This document shows positions 12,081-23,599 of a stretch of DNA of 64,000 bases, in pieces. The position numbers were made by a program, and so were the translations under genes. Under the pieces are notes generated by a model, which saw only the letters and a program-made list of their open reading frames with translations, was not told where the DNA came from and made no database searches. Every line of letters begins with the position of its first letter. Within the stretch, counting starts at the first letter, position 1. Location: positions 801,131,592 to 801,195,591 of the forward strand of contig CM062805.1 of NCBI GenBank assembly GCA_031772625.1, written 5' to 3'. The DNA is from Pinus tabuliformis (taxonomy: Eukaryota; Streptophyta; Pinopsida; Pinales; Pinaceae).

Positions 12081-13521
12081 TCAGGCTCTCGGGCAAAATA
12101 AAATCATGACTCTGGTCCATGAGCTCCTCAACTGAAGAACCTGTCTGCTCAATCTGCCTGGCATCAGGCAACGAACTGTCCTCAATAGGACGGTTTTTCC
12201 ACTTGACTAGGTATTACAGATACTCCTTCCGCCAAGTTCATTTGGCCACCTGAGTGTCGAGAATGCACTCGATCTCGGGAGGCTGAACGTAAGGCATCTG
12301 TCTCATACAAGCTTCTCCTTCATCCTAGGTATTCCGTGTAGGCTACGTGGTTCCATCATCTTCCTTCTCCTCTGGGTCAGCCATGTAGTGAAACAAGTTT
12401 TCTACATTAAAGATAGGTGAAATGCCTATTCCGGGTGGCAACTGTATCTCATACGCATTTGCCAAAAATTTCTGAAGGACTTTGTAGGGTCCTATCTTGT
12501 TATACTTTAATTTATTGTATGTACCCTTAGGGAAGCGTTACTTGCGCAAATGTGCGAGGACTTCATCTCCCACATCAAACTGTACTTCCCTTCTTTTCAA
12601 ATTTTCTTGATGTTTATACTTTAGGCTGCTATCCTATAATTTGATTTTACCTACTCATGCAAATCCCTCATCACGTTAGCGAAATCTTCTCCATCTGCGC
12701 TTTGCCTTTCTTGCAGTCCAAGATCCCACAGTTCATGCACTTTGCAAGGATGGATGCCGTACAGGATTTGAAAAGGATTGAAGCCTGTGCTGCGGTTAGG
12801 CGAATCGTTATAATCTGATTCTGCCTGCGCCAGCACTCAATCCCACATCTGTGAATTCTCCCCAACCAGGCTTCGCAGTAGGTTTCCTAGACTCCTATTT
12901 ACAACTTCTGTTTTTCCATCCGTTTGTGGACGATAAGCAGAACTGTAACTCAATTGTGTATCCATTTTCTTCCACAGGGTACACCAAAAGTGTCCTGTAA
13001 ACTTCACATCCCTGTCCGATAGAATAGACTTAGGCAACCCATGTAACCTGACAATCTCTCTGAAAAAAAGTGGGCCACGTGAGTGGCATCACTATTTTTC
13101 CTGCAAGGGATGAAATGAGCCATTTTCGAGAATCTGTCCACTACTACCATCACTGAGTCATAACCTCTCTGTGTCTTAGGTAGACCTAAGACGAAGTCCA
13201 AGCTGACTGAATCCCACAGTTTTCCTGGAACAGGTAACGGTGTGTACAGTCCGTGTTTTGACTATGACCCTTCGCCAATTGGCACACTTTACATCTGGCC
13301 ACAAACCGCTGCACATCCCTTTGCATCTTTGGCCAAAAGTAGAAATGAATGAGCTGCTCGAGTTTTTTTTCCATGCCAAAATGTCCAGCCAGACCTCCAC
13401 TATGATTCTCCCGAATAATATTCTCCCTCATTGAGCAGTCAAGTATGCATAGCTGTCCTCCCTTAAACAATAGTTTCTCCTGTAAGTTGTAGTCCAACCA
13501 TGGACTGTTATCTCTCACCAA
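12052..13521 (-). pseudogene. Element C integrase with chromodomain-like tail (decayed)
   Basis: This joins the cDNA to chromosomal DNA. The zinc-binding part (ENHSGGLAGHFG, then CKVCQLAKG) is near 13,270-13,440. The catalytic core shows [13 protein letters not shown], then LSDRDVKF, then GKTEVVNR, so all three acidic residues can be seen, though in different frames. The C-terminal part near 12,150-12,330 reads EYLQYLVKWKNRPIED, a chromodomain-like sequence after a stop. The frame ends in HPTQAP followed by a TGA that lies inside the LTR, an arrangement known for CRM elements. Stops and frameshifts interrupt it repeatedly (for example near 12,650, 12,840 and 13,070). Confidence 0.8.
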
Positions 13522-13527
13522 GGGATT

Positions 13528-14040
13528 CTAACATGCCTCGTAGGCCTCCTTAAATTCTGTATCAGTTTGGTATAAGCCTTTTAAGTGCTCAAAACCTAGC
13601 ACTTGCACAGTACTTTCTTGCAGAAGTAAAGCTCTCCTACTTAGTGCATCCACCACCTTGTTGGCTTGTCCGCTAATATGCTTAAATACGAAGTTGAAAC
13701 TCTGCAAATACTCCACCCATTTTTCATTTTTGTGGTTCAACTTGTGCTGCTGCATTACATACTATAGTGTAGAATTATCTGAGAACAACACAAATTTGTT
13801 TCCCAACAGATAATGACTCCATTGTTTTAATGCATGTATAACAGCATAGAACTCCTTATCATACGATGAATTTTCTTGTCAAATTTCATTTAGCTTTCCA
13901 CTGAAAAACGCTACAGCCTTATCCTCCTGGCTGAGTACAGCTCCAATAGCCGTACCGCTAGCATCACAGCGAACCTGAAAAAGCTTCTTGAAATCTGGCA
14001 ATCTCACGATCGACCTCTCAGTAATCTTTCTCTTTAATAA
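13528..14040 (-). pseudogene. Element C RNase H domain (decayed)
   Basis: This directly follows the reverse transcriptase on the minus strand. Blocks visible are FQVRCDASGTAIGAVLSQE, SSYDKEFYAVIHALKQW, FVLFSDN and KVVDALSRRA, so the four acidic positions of a retroviral-type RNase H are present. Stops interrupt it after KLNEI and after NSTL, and the domain is followed by a stop near 13,528. It would degrade the RNA strand of the RNA-DNA hybrid during reverse transcription. Confidence 0.75.
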
Positions 14041-15197
14041 CTAGAAACTTCTCTCTGCTGCATCTGTCCAACGAAAAGGCTGACAGGCCTTTTTAATGGT
14101 ATCCAACATTGGTGCACAAATTTCGCTAAAATTCCTTATGAATTTCCGGTAAAAACTCGCTAGTCCATGAAAGCTACGTACCTCGAATAAATTTTTCGGA
14201 GATGGCCAGTTAACTATCGTTGTCACCTTCTCCGGATTCATCTTCAATTCATTTTCTACTATTACAAAGCCCAAATAAACCAATTCCTTCTGCAGAAAGG
14301 TACATTTCTTCAAGTTTATTAGCAGTTTATTCTGCTGTAATTTTTCCAGCACCTTCCGTAGATGTTGAAGGTGTTCTTCCCTTGTCCTGCTAAAAATTAG
14401 TATGTCGTCCAGGTATACGATCACAAATTTCCCGATGTACTCCTTCAACATCTCATTCATCAACCTCATAAATGTACTGGGTGCATTGCTCAGTCCAAAG
14501 GGCATGACCAACCATTCGTACAACCCCTCATTCATCTTAAAGGTTGTCTTCCATTCGTCCCCTCTCGTATACCCGCTCTTCAAGTCTATCTTAGAGAAAT
14601 ACACTTCCCCGCTTAAACAATCCATCATGTCATCCATCCATGGTAGTGGAAACCTGTACCGGATGGTGATTTTGTTGATGGCCCTGGAGTCGGTGAACAT
14701 CCGCCACTCTCCTCCCTTCTTGGGGGTAAGAACCGTTGGGACTGCACAAGGGCTCAAACTTTCCCTTATCAATCCCTTGTTTAACAATTCTTGCACTTGC
14801 TTTCTAATCTCTTCATTGTCCTTGGGGCTCATTTGGTATGCCACTTTGTTCAGAAAACTGGCTTTGGTATGAAGTTGATATGATGACTTATGCTTCTTTT
14901 GGGGTGTAATTTGTCTGGCAAGTCATCCACTACTATATCTGTAAACTCCTGCAACATTTTCTGGATTTCTATAGGTAAATTTGATACCTCCGTATGCAAC
15001 AACACTGTCCTTGCTTTCCTTACAACTGTGTAACCCATCTCACTGTCCTCAACTTGTTTCAAAAACTGTTTTCCACTAACCAACAATGCCCTTGGTTCAC
15101 TTGTACCTGTTGTCCCTTCTTCCTTGATGGGCACAAGCGTATGCTTGATTCCATCCTTAACAAATTTATAACAATTCGTCAATCCATCGTGTACCAC
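14041..15197 (-). pseudogene. Element C reverse transcriptase (decayed)
   Basis: The 267-residue open stretch 14,041-14,844 carries most of the fingers and palm: [41 protein letters not shown], the catalytic [11 protein letters not shown] and the LGFVI and [15 protein letters not shown] blocks. The upstream part 14,850-15,197 ([18 protein letters not shown]) is in another frame, so a frameshift lies near 14,845. After SGY the usual HQIR stretch before GDEWKT is shortened, a small deletion. Similarity to CRM-type chromoviruses is strong by eye. Confidence 0.85.
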
Positions 15198-15199
15198 TT

Positions 15200-15560
15200 T
15201 TCTATCGTACTACCAAGGCCTACCTAGCAGTATGTGACATACATCCATTGGCATGATGTCACAGATGACTTTATCCTTATATCTGCCTATTTGAAACTCC
15301 ACCTCGCACTATTCATCCACCAGCAACTGATGGCCTTTTTGCAGCCATGAGACTCTGTAAGGGTTGGGATGTTTCAAACGCTTCAACTCCAACTTTTCTA
15401 CCATCTCTGTGGACACTAAATTATCAGTACTACCGCTGTCAATAATTAACTTACAACACTTACCTCGTGACTTACAAACTATTCTAAACAAAGCCTTCCG
15501 TTGTGTCTGTTCGGTGACCTCCTTGACTGGTTTTAACAATACCTTGTGCAGCACTAGGGC
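15200..15560 (-). pseudogene. Element C aspartic protease (decayed)
   Basis: The retropepsin motif IIDSGSTDNLVS lies near 15,410-15,450, followed by a flap-like region (HQLLVDE, a stop near 15,310, then CEVEFQIGRYKDKVIC) and a CHILLGRPW block near 15,200-15,250. Order and spacing fit the protease of Ty3/gypsy elements, between the gag zinc knuckle and the reverse transcriptase. It would cut the Gag-Pol polyprotein. Confidence 0.75.
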
Positions 15561-15565
15561 TTCCC

Positions 15566-16641
15566 TTGTCTCTAGAGCATTTTCTTCTTCTTGGGGAGGT
15601 ACCGCTGCTTCTTCTGGTTGTGCAACATATGCACCTCGTTGTCCAGCTTGTTCTGCTTCTAGACATTCAAATGATCTGTGTCCAAATTTATGACACCTAT
15701 AACATTGGTAACCAGCGCCTCTTCCTCAGCCATTTCCTCTGCCCCTTTTGGATGACCTACCGCCTCTCACATTATCAGTTATGTCCATTGATCCAGAAGT
15801 TCTGGAACTGCTACCTTCCTCATTATTACTAGCAGTCTGCCCTCTACCATATGACTGGGCTTTTCCCTTGCCAACTCCTCGTCCTCTCCGAGCATTCTGC
15901 CTTCTAGTAATTTTCTCTTCAGCTTTCATCGCACTCTGATACGCTTCTTTCGTGTTCTTTGGAGATAAAATACTAATTTCATCCAAAATTTCTAATCTTA
16001 ACCCATTTACATACTTGGTTGTTATTTCCGTGGTATCCTTTGTATATCTGGCTCATAAATTCACTCAACAGAACTCCTCTGTGTACTCCCTTACCGTCAA
16101 TCATTTCTGTTTCAGATTCTGCACCTGCCTATGCAGTGAAATTTGGTAGTCCTTTGGTAGAAATATTCCCTTTAACTTTGTCACCATCCTTGACTAGGTT
16201 TTAATCAGCGACTTGTTCAATCTTTTTCTCTGTCTAGACACTATCCCACCAGAGGGCTACGTGTCCCTTCAATTTCGTCGCAACAAACCTAACTCTGCGG
16301 TCTTCACTGACTTCCTCGCACTTGAAATAGTTATCCATCTCGTTGATCCAATCCAATAAAACTTCGATGGACTGGTTGTTGTCATAGGTTGGGAGTTCTG
16401 GCTTGGGTTTACTTCTTGCCACTAAAACAGATCTCAACAATCTCACTTCTGGGCTCTCACCTTCTGGTCCATCTGTTGCTGCTTTAGTTTTCTCTTCGCT
16501 GTCATCACCTATCTCCGGGGCTCTTCTTCTCCCTACCTCCACTGCCTGCAAACGGGTAGCAAGAATTCAAATCTCCTCTCTCAGTCCTTCCTCCGCCAAC
16601 CTTCGAACACCTCTACCATGACTTCGCCTTCCTCTTTCCAT
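15566..16641 (-). pseudogene. Element C gag (decayed)
   Basis: A likely original start ATG is at 16,641-16,639 (MERGRRSHGRGV), with a TGA about 24 codons in. The open stretch 16,234-16,551 carries the capsid blocks WINEMDNYFKCEEV and LKGHVALWWDSV. Further pieces lie downstream in several frames, including VREYTEEF and an Arg/Gly/Ser-rich basic region at 15,726-15,986. The zinc knuckle CYRCHKFGHRSFEC (CX2CX4HX4C) is near 15,660-15,705. Capsid plus one canonical knuckle fits a chromovirus Gag, the structural protein that packages element RNA. Confidence 0.75.
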
Positions 16642-16661
16642 GTCTTTAATCAATTTAACCT

Positions 16662-16673
16662 GCTCTGATACCG
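16662..16673 (-). other. Element C primer-binding site (tRNA-Met type)
   Basis: On the minus strand this reads CGGTATCAGAGC, one base from TGGTATCAGAGC, the complement of initiator tRNA-Met's 3' end used by many plant LTR elements. It lies 3 bp inside the 5' LTR edge at 16,677 and fixes the element's orientation as minus. Confidence 0.85.
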
Positions 16674-16676
16674 CTT

Positions 16677-18782
16677 TGATGGGACCATCCCAACACTTTT
16701 ATAAACTGTCGTATGGGAATAATTTTGTAATGTTTATTTGGTTTATTAAATCATGTGGTAATGACTACACGTGGGTGAAAAACAAATCGGATATTTTGGG
16801 TTTTTGGTTGATATGGCATTCAATTAAGCAATAACGAAAGGTACTTGCCTTGGAGTTTGCGCTTCGCGCTCAACCCTATGCTTGTTCCCTTTTTTCATTG
16901 GTCTTTTCAGTCATTTGCTGTTGCCCGTTGAGGGTTTACTCCATAGTGCTCTGCAAGGTCTTGGTGGGCAGCTATGCTGCAAGTCCTGGGAGTGCTTCTG
17001 GTTGCTCTTTGGTATGAATGTGTTGGTCTTTAATCCCTGGTTCGTTGACAATTGTGGGTCGTCCTGAGGTTGCCTGGGTAAGACCTCTGTTGTGTTTCGA
17101 TTTCTTTCTGTCGTGAGTTCTACAGGTCGCTGTATGTCAACTCATGCACTGGTATCGCTCATTCCGGTTAGCAACTCAATGTTTGCTTGCTTCTAGGTTC
17201 GGCTCAATGGCTTTCTTCCGTCTCCGGCTTAACGCACAGGTAGTTTCTCTTTCTCTGTTTCAACTTATGAGTTTCCTTCCACAGTTCCTGACCTGGATTT
17301 CTCCTTGATCTCCATAGTCAGTCGGTGCTATTGGTGGGATGCCTGTCTTTGGCCTCACTACAAACTCTCAGGTAATTGTTTACAATTTCAACGTTTTGGT
17401 TTTTCCTTTCCAGCTCTATACTTCCACTTCTGCTGCAATGTATATGCTAACACCTGTGTATCATGGCTATTCAGGTGTTAAGGGTTTGCTATTGGAGGGT
17501 TTGGCCATACACGTCTCGGTTTTGTCCGGTAGGCTCTGCCTCTTCGAACTTCTTTTAGTCTTCGTTTTGGGTCTTTAACTCCGTCTTCGAGTTGGATGGG
17601 TTTGTCACCCCATTGCTTGTCAAATGGCTCACTGTGAGCGATGCTCGACTGCTCTGGAATTCTGGGCTTCCACTATGTCTTGACTGCAACCTTCTATTTG
17701 TAACTGCAAATTCGTTCTAAACCCTCACCTAGGGTTTTGTCATTCTAGGGTCTATGTATCTATGTTGTGTATGAATATTATGGTTGAAACCCTCGCCTAG
17801 GGTTTATAGCTCATGGTTTGAGTGTTCACGACTTTGTTTTGACAGTTCTGTTACGTAATTGTAGTACACTGGACTTTGCAATTTTGGAAGGAAATTCTTC
17901 CAGGAAATGTAATAATATTAGATTTGGATTTACCTGAATTACATTCATTGTTTGTTTGCTCTGAATTTCGTAGTCGGAACTACCATTATGCGTCTTCAGT
18001 TTGCTTGAGATATGATGTGTAAATGTACACGAACCCTGTAGCTATGCTGGCAATTTTTATATGGCTGTCAAATTAAGTGTACCATGGAAACTCTCGCTCG
18101 GCCTGTAGGTGTTTGGCCTATACTAAACCCTGGTTGTACCACTCCTGGTCTATTTTCGCTGTTTGCTTCGAATGAATTACAAACCCTCGTATTGTGTTTG
18201 CTCCTCAGTCTCGCTAGAAGAGCTAGATATTTCTCTCAGGAAACAAAAAGAATTTATTTTCAAGAATCTATGTATGATTAGTTGTATGCTCAGATAATAA
18301 TCAAACGGAAAACATAAATTACAGTAGACATACAAATGGACAGAACTTTTATTTCTTTGTTGTTATTTTTATTTGAGTGCGAGAGATATTGAACTGAACC
18401 CCTTACATGATTTGTCCTGTTATGTTTTTGTGTTTCCTGTTCTAGTTAATGAAACTGTACAGTTTCTTTTTAGTTACAAACTTTTACAGTTACTTGGTTA
18501 CTAGTCATTCGTTCTATCTCATGACAAGATTTCCCTTAAGATACATTTGTCTTTTCTCTTTTAAAATAATAGGGCAGTCATTAATCCCTGACTTGTTAAC
18601 AACATACAAACAAATAACCTTAACTGATCAACTACCCTTAACTAAGTTGGAAATTAAAATAGAATAAAAAATCATATCTACTATTCTGTCAACCAACATA
18701 AAGATGAATAAAAGTAAACTCAACTTTTTGACCTGGCAGAGACCGACACCTAGTCATGGTGTCTGAGTTGGATGCTCCTGCA
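16677..18782 (-). repeat. Element C 5' LTR
   Basis: This matches 9,974-12,080 throughout, with the same termini (TGATGGGACC and CTCCTGCA on plus). On the element strand it is the 5' LTR because the primer site adjoins its inner edge. It contains the same pair of telobox-like motifs near 17,720-17,810. Confidence 0.9.
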
Positions 18783-19043
18783 TAAAAAATTATCTTCTTA
18801 ATAAAACATGGAATAATTAATTAACAATGTGTTGAGTGGATGATCTATACTCATTAAAGAGATGGGTCAAAAATAGTTGTATTTAAACTTTTTGCACCAT
18901 AAGACATTGATTTTCTCATTCATATTAACATTTTGTCATTTTCAATTCTTAAATAGTTTATTTGTGATTTAAATAATTTCATATAAACCAATATGACTTG
19001 AAGAATTCTATTTGCTTATATGCATTGATAGAAGTTTATAAAT

Positions 19044-19231
19044 AGAGTTTAGGCTTCTGTGATCCATATCAAGTTAGAGAAAGATTTCGGCGAAAATCAC
19101 ATGGAATCTCATTTGTCGACGCGTTTCGAACCAACTAGTGTGGTTCATCGTCCTGACGATGAACCACACTAGTTGGTTCGAAACGTGTCGACAAATGAGA
19201 TTCCATGTGATTTTCGCCGAAATCTTTCTCT
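19044..19231. mobile_element. Palindromic foldback insertion with 12 bp flanking repeat
   Basis: The array unit is interrupted by about 188 bp bounded on both sides by AAGTTTATAAAT (19,032-19,043 and 19,232-19,243). After a 30 bp single-copy lead, positions 19,074-19,152 and 19,155-19,233 are reverse complements with one mismatch (G versus A in the GTCGAC(G/A)CGTTTCG part) and only two unpaired bases at the centre. The arms contain GGTTCGAAAC, which resembles a tRNA-type B box. No protein is encoded. It could be a self-copied (snap-back) retroposon or a miniature foldback element. The flanking repeat supports insertion. Confidence 0.7.
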
Positions 19232-20217
19232 AAGTTTATAAATGTGACATTCTTTTTTTTGAAATAAAACTCCATGTAAAATTAAATGTTTTTCATAACA
19301 ACACATGGAATAACTATTTGGTAATGAATGTTAAGTATATCGTTCAAGTTCATTCAATATACGAGTTATAAATAAATGAATTTAAACTTTCTGCAACATA
19401 CGACATTTGATTTTCCCACCCCTATTAACATTTGGTAAATTTCAATTCTTACATAAATTATTTGTAATTGAAATAATCTCATAGAAGCCAATAAGACAAG
19501 TATGTATTAAATCCTATTTAGTATGTATGTATGTATAAATTTTTTAGAAAATTAATAATTTAAAATCAATTGTTGATGAGTTCTAACTCATTTATTTTAT
19601 TTTGAATCAACAACTTTTTCTAACTATGCATTCTTAAATAAATTATTTCTATATGAAATCATGCCATATAAGTCAACAAGTCAAGAAACATTAATCGATT
19701 TTATTTAACTATCATGTTGTTTAATATGAATGTATAAATGTGACATTGCTATTTCTATAATAAAAATCCATGTAAACAAAATGCATTTTCAAATAAAACA
19801 TGGATTAATGAATTTACAATGAGCATTAAGTAGACTATTTAAGCTCATTCAAGAGATAGGCCATAAATGGATGTCTTTAAAATTTTTGCACTTTATGACA
19901 TGATTTTACCATCAAGATTAACATTTTGTAAATTTCAATTCTAAAATAATTTATTTGTAGTTAAAATAATCTCATAGAATCCAACAAGACTTAGAAGCTA
20001 TTTATTCAATTCCATTTAATTATATGTATTGATATAAGTTTATAAATGTAATTTATTTTTTAAAAAAAGCTCTTAACATAAATAAAGATATATCTTTTAC
20101 AAAACTAATTAGAATTAATTGATAATGAGCTTTAAGTGGTTTATTCAGACTACATAAAAAATCAAGTGTCATAGATGAATGCCTTTTAATACATATTTAA
20201 TATGCAAAATCAATATC

Positions 20218-20222
20218 TTAAT
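20218..20222. repeat. Target-site duplication TTAAT of element A (left)
   Basis: TTAAT immediately precedes the LTR and recurs exactly at 28,006-28,010 after the other LTR. A perfect 5 bp duplication fixes both ends of element A. Confidence 0.93.
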
Positions 20223-21256
20223 TGTTACGGGAATAGTGTCTATGCAGAACTGCTAATCCCACTAAGGCTGGTAGCTACCTTAGAAACAAAAAAAGTAAAA
20301 CTACTTTCGTTTTCCTTTATGAAAGATAGATGAGAGAAGAATAAAAGAGACCAACCTCTGTCTTGCACTTGGTTCTTTCCTCGATTGTTCTCTCTTCTGA
20401 TAGTCTTTTGCTACTTGCTTTCTTGTATACCCAGCTTCACAGAGTACTTGTAGAATCAAAGCAACATAACACTATACGAGAACATGGATCTATTATCATA
20501 AGCAATATAGGATCAGATGTATATTAACCACACAAATGCATAAAACATCAATCACACAAGTGTATGGAGGAAAACTAGAATAGTTTTATTGATAATCAAG
20601 AAAGAGCCAAGAGAATTACAACCAATTGTTCTGACCCAGCATCATCCTCTCAGCAAGTAAGCCCTTCTTCACCTCATGAAAAGTTTAGATCACCCAACAC
20701 TATGATGTTGCCTCAAGAAACCAACAACAATTCCTTACAAGATGAAAAATTCCAACCTCCGGATCTCTGGGATGAGGGATCCATATATAGATGTCTGCAA
20801 GGGGGATGAGTCAGCTTGTGATTTGATTAGTGTCTTCCCTCTGATAGTTCTTGATTCCACTTGGAGATTGATGATATCTTACTCATCCCTGGTCAAATTC
20901 AGATAGGCAAGCGTCACTGGAGAAGTTTCTGGAAGATTCCATGCTTCTCCACCTTGCGGATTGACCTTGCCATTTGTCCCTTCTCACCCATCGCACCCCA
21001 TAGAAGGGCTTTTTGAAATGCAACGCACCTACTGTGTGTATTTAGGTGGGATGCACTGCACTTTGCTTATGGAGCAGGTGAAATGGTCCAGTTTTGACCA
21101 ATTTTGAGTAGTTTTTCATGGAGAACTTCTGGGAGATGCTGTAATCAGTTGACCTTGTTTGTTTAGGGGTTGGAACAACACCTTTAGGGACTTAGGAGCC
21201 CTTGGTTTATGGAAATTTTATGCTTGGAGTTGCAGTGCCCAAAAATGTCTATAACA
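20223..21256 (-). repeat. Element A 3' LTR
   Basis: Termini are TGTTACGGGA and GTCTATAACA on plus. It matches 26,971-28,005 over its whole length with scattered substitutions. On the element strand it lies downstream of the coding remnants and is preceded by a purine tract, so it is the 3' LTR. It contains the minus-strand TATA-like CTATATATGGATCC near 20,785-20,800. Confidence 0.92.
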
Positions 21257-21269
21257 GTTGCCCCCTAAA
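21257..21269 (-). other. Element A polypurine tract
   Basis: On the minus strand this reads TTTAGGGGGCAAC directly before the 3' LTR. It parallels TTTAGGGGGAAATC before element B's 3' LTR. It is the expected start site for plus-strand DNA synthesis. Confidence 0.75.
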
Positions 21270-23599
21270 GCATGAGGTCATTAATCTTTTGATGTCGGGT
21301 GAAATGCTTTATCATGAGGATCCGAAGTTCTTTCAAGCTTGAAGGAGACCTGTAATAAGATACAATACAATACATTATCTTCATAATTTTTTCATGATCT
21401 AGCTGAGGCGGGCATTCCCATGCTCAACTTTATAAATTCATTTTTTATGTACATGAGACAGACAATTGTCTGAGTGTAGACTGATGATTCTGGTAGAGGC
21501 ATCATCCCTTAGATTGGATGATTATCTGTGCAACAATGATGTACATTTGATGTATTTATTTTCCTGAATATATATCGCAGCCCAGATGGATGAAACTAGA
21601 TCCGGGGTCTTCAATCTCGTTCAATATTCACTCAAAGTACAAGTCGATCCATGTGAGAGATGTTATCGAGTCAAACATGGAAAGACATCGCCTGATTACC
21701 AATCAATGATGTAAGTTGTTAACAGGCGCGAGAGGAATCACCGATAATGATAATGATCCTCAATGTACTGTAGTAGAATTCATGTGGTGTGAATAAGGGA
21801 CTTGGCGTCGAACACCACGTAAAATATTTCAGTCAAAGGCCATTGATGTAAACCTGTCGCCGGAAGTGAGAAACTTGCCATTGAGGCATGCAAGCTTCAA
21901 AGTACTGAAAGGGTTGTTCCTAGATCGCCTTCTTGGATAATGTGCTGATGTCGACAAGAAGCAATCCATCATAGGAGGGAATTAATGAATCCCACATCAA
22001 TAACACAGAACAGAGCAAATGATTTTAATGGAGGTGAAAACAACCTGGTGATATATGGTTCAAGGTGGCGGTCATGAAGGAATGGAGCAAAAATGTATTA
22101 TAATGGGTGAGACACAGGTGAATTCTCTGAATGACTTCTCTTGAACATATCGGCGACACTGACATGATGGATTGGTAGCATTAACCCCAAATGTGGATGG
22201 TGTGATGGAACCATGGTGATATGACCAGTGAATGGAACAACCCAACCCGACTAGGATGCGGAGTGAAAGTGTCATGTTCAAGAGCGACTTGCTACCAACA
22301 AAGTTTCTTCAATTTTTCTTCCCAATTTTTCCCCAGTCATTGCTGACCAGTACCTCTTTATTTTTGTCAAGCTTGAGGAGGATAACATATGTTTGTTCTA
22401 TAATTTTCCCTTCGGGAAAACCCATCGCTATGTTTTAACAAGCCTAGCGATAGTGAAACTCATTCTTGTCTGTTATGGACAAGTTTGTCGCTATTAGGTT
22501 TTAACGAGTTTAATGACAAAGATAACTCGGTCCTTTTCAATTTTAGAGAGTCTGAAAAGGAACGTAAAGGAAACTCCAAATATCCTTTTTCGTCATCAAA
22601 TCCCTTAAGTCCGAAAAAGTATAAAATAATACGAAAGGGATGAATTTTCGGTAATTTTAACGAGCCAAACAAGACAGGCGCTCGATCGTTTTGTGTAATA
22701 ATCCCTCAGGTCTAAAAAGATTAAAATCTAAAGGAGGGATAGCACTTCTGGTCACTTTAACGAGCTGGAGAGGCCAATGGCTCGGCAATCTTTTCATATT
22801 TTACGAGTCAGTTGAAAAGAGCTAAAAGGAGACTCGTTTTTGAGGAACGAGTGATAAATTCAGGTAGCAGTTGATTCCAGGTAAGGTTTGGAATTTTCCA
22901 ATCACGGAAGTGTCACAAGGATGGCTAACAAGATCACTCTTCCCAGCTGTTCCTCAAAAGGGGTAAACAATCAAGTGGAGGTGAATGATCGGCCAATACA
23001 AAGTGGAGGTGATGATGAGAACACGACCAAGGCTTTAAAGGCTAAAGTACTACATTCACGATGGTTATTTACCGAAAATTAGTTCATTTTTTAATGAGCT
23101 TAAACGCGGGGGGAAACACTTGCTCATTGCTTATGTTTATTTTTTAAGAAGCTTGAATTCCACAATAAAACTGCTCAATCCAGTCGTATAATAAGGATGT
23201 CTCATCTAAGATGCCATTTTTGTGGAGCTTGCACCTTACAAAGCTTTGCTCCAGATCCTTTCTTTATGCAAGTTAGGAAACGACTAATCCTACGAGTTTA
23301 AAGGGTTATAGGACCTACAAATTTAAAAAATAAATAGTCGCTCTTCGCTTGCACGCCAAAAGGTTTGCATGCCCCCAGGTATAGAGAGAAATTTCTAGGT
23401 TACCAAGAAAGTTTCATCCGCGTAGCGGATAAAATTCTTTCTCGGTGATGCCTATCGAAATAGGCAAAGAGGAGTGGTGTCACTCAACATAACCTTAATG
23501 AAGGTATCTTATTCCAGTCTGTTCCCATTTTCCTGTAAGGATGGGTTCACCAGATTAGTCATATATCCCTCATGGAAATCAACCCTATACCCAAGGTTC
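21270..23599 (-). other. Element A 3' noncoding region, homologous to element B
   Basis: There is no supported gene. On the minus strand, CATATGTTATCCTCCTCAAG (near 22,373-22,392) and AATAAAGAGGTACT next to it also occur at 52,865-52,905 of element B. The stretch 21,600-21,960 resembles B's 53,130-53,640 (shared TCGACATCA, TTTACATCA-like and TGCATGC blocks). Around 22,440-22,860 a motif of CTTTTCAGACTC type alternates with CTCGTTAAAA-type motifs at intervals of roughly 80-120 bp, again as in B at 52,370-52,760. Polymerase genes that should lie between protease and this region are missing. Confidence 0.6.

Larger units (their letters stand above)
9974..18782 (-). mobile_element. Element C: Ty3/gypsy chromovirus, CRM-like, decayed
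   Basis: This is a complete LTR retrotransposon in outline: two 2.1 kb LTRs, a tRNA-Met-type primer site beside the right LTR, and gag, protease, reverse transcriptase, RNase H and integrase remnants in order, all on the minus strand. It inserted in the satellite-like array. Flanks are AAAAA at 9,969-9,973 and AAAAA at 18,784-18,788, a matching 5 bp duplication if the extra T after the terminal CA is counted as element. The RT blocks [13 protein letters not shown] and [20 protein letters not shown] are typical of the CRM group of chromoviruses, which often concentrate near centromeres. Many stops and frame breaks show it is dead. Visible divergence between its LTRs marks it as older than element B. 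Confidence 0.88.
18783..20222. repeat. Satellite-like array, middle part
   Basis: This continues the array left of element C. Blocks such as AAACATGGAATAA, GAGCATTAAGTGGA-like, TTTTTGCACCATAAGACATT and AACATTTTGTAAATTTCAAT recur in each unit, with ATAAATGTGACATT near 19,240 and 19,735 and variants near 19,530 and 20,042. Unit length is about 290-310 bp, one interval being shorter. A palindromic insertion occupies 19,044-19,231. The array is broken again by element A at 20,223. Confidence 0.65.
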
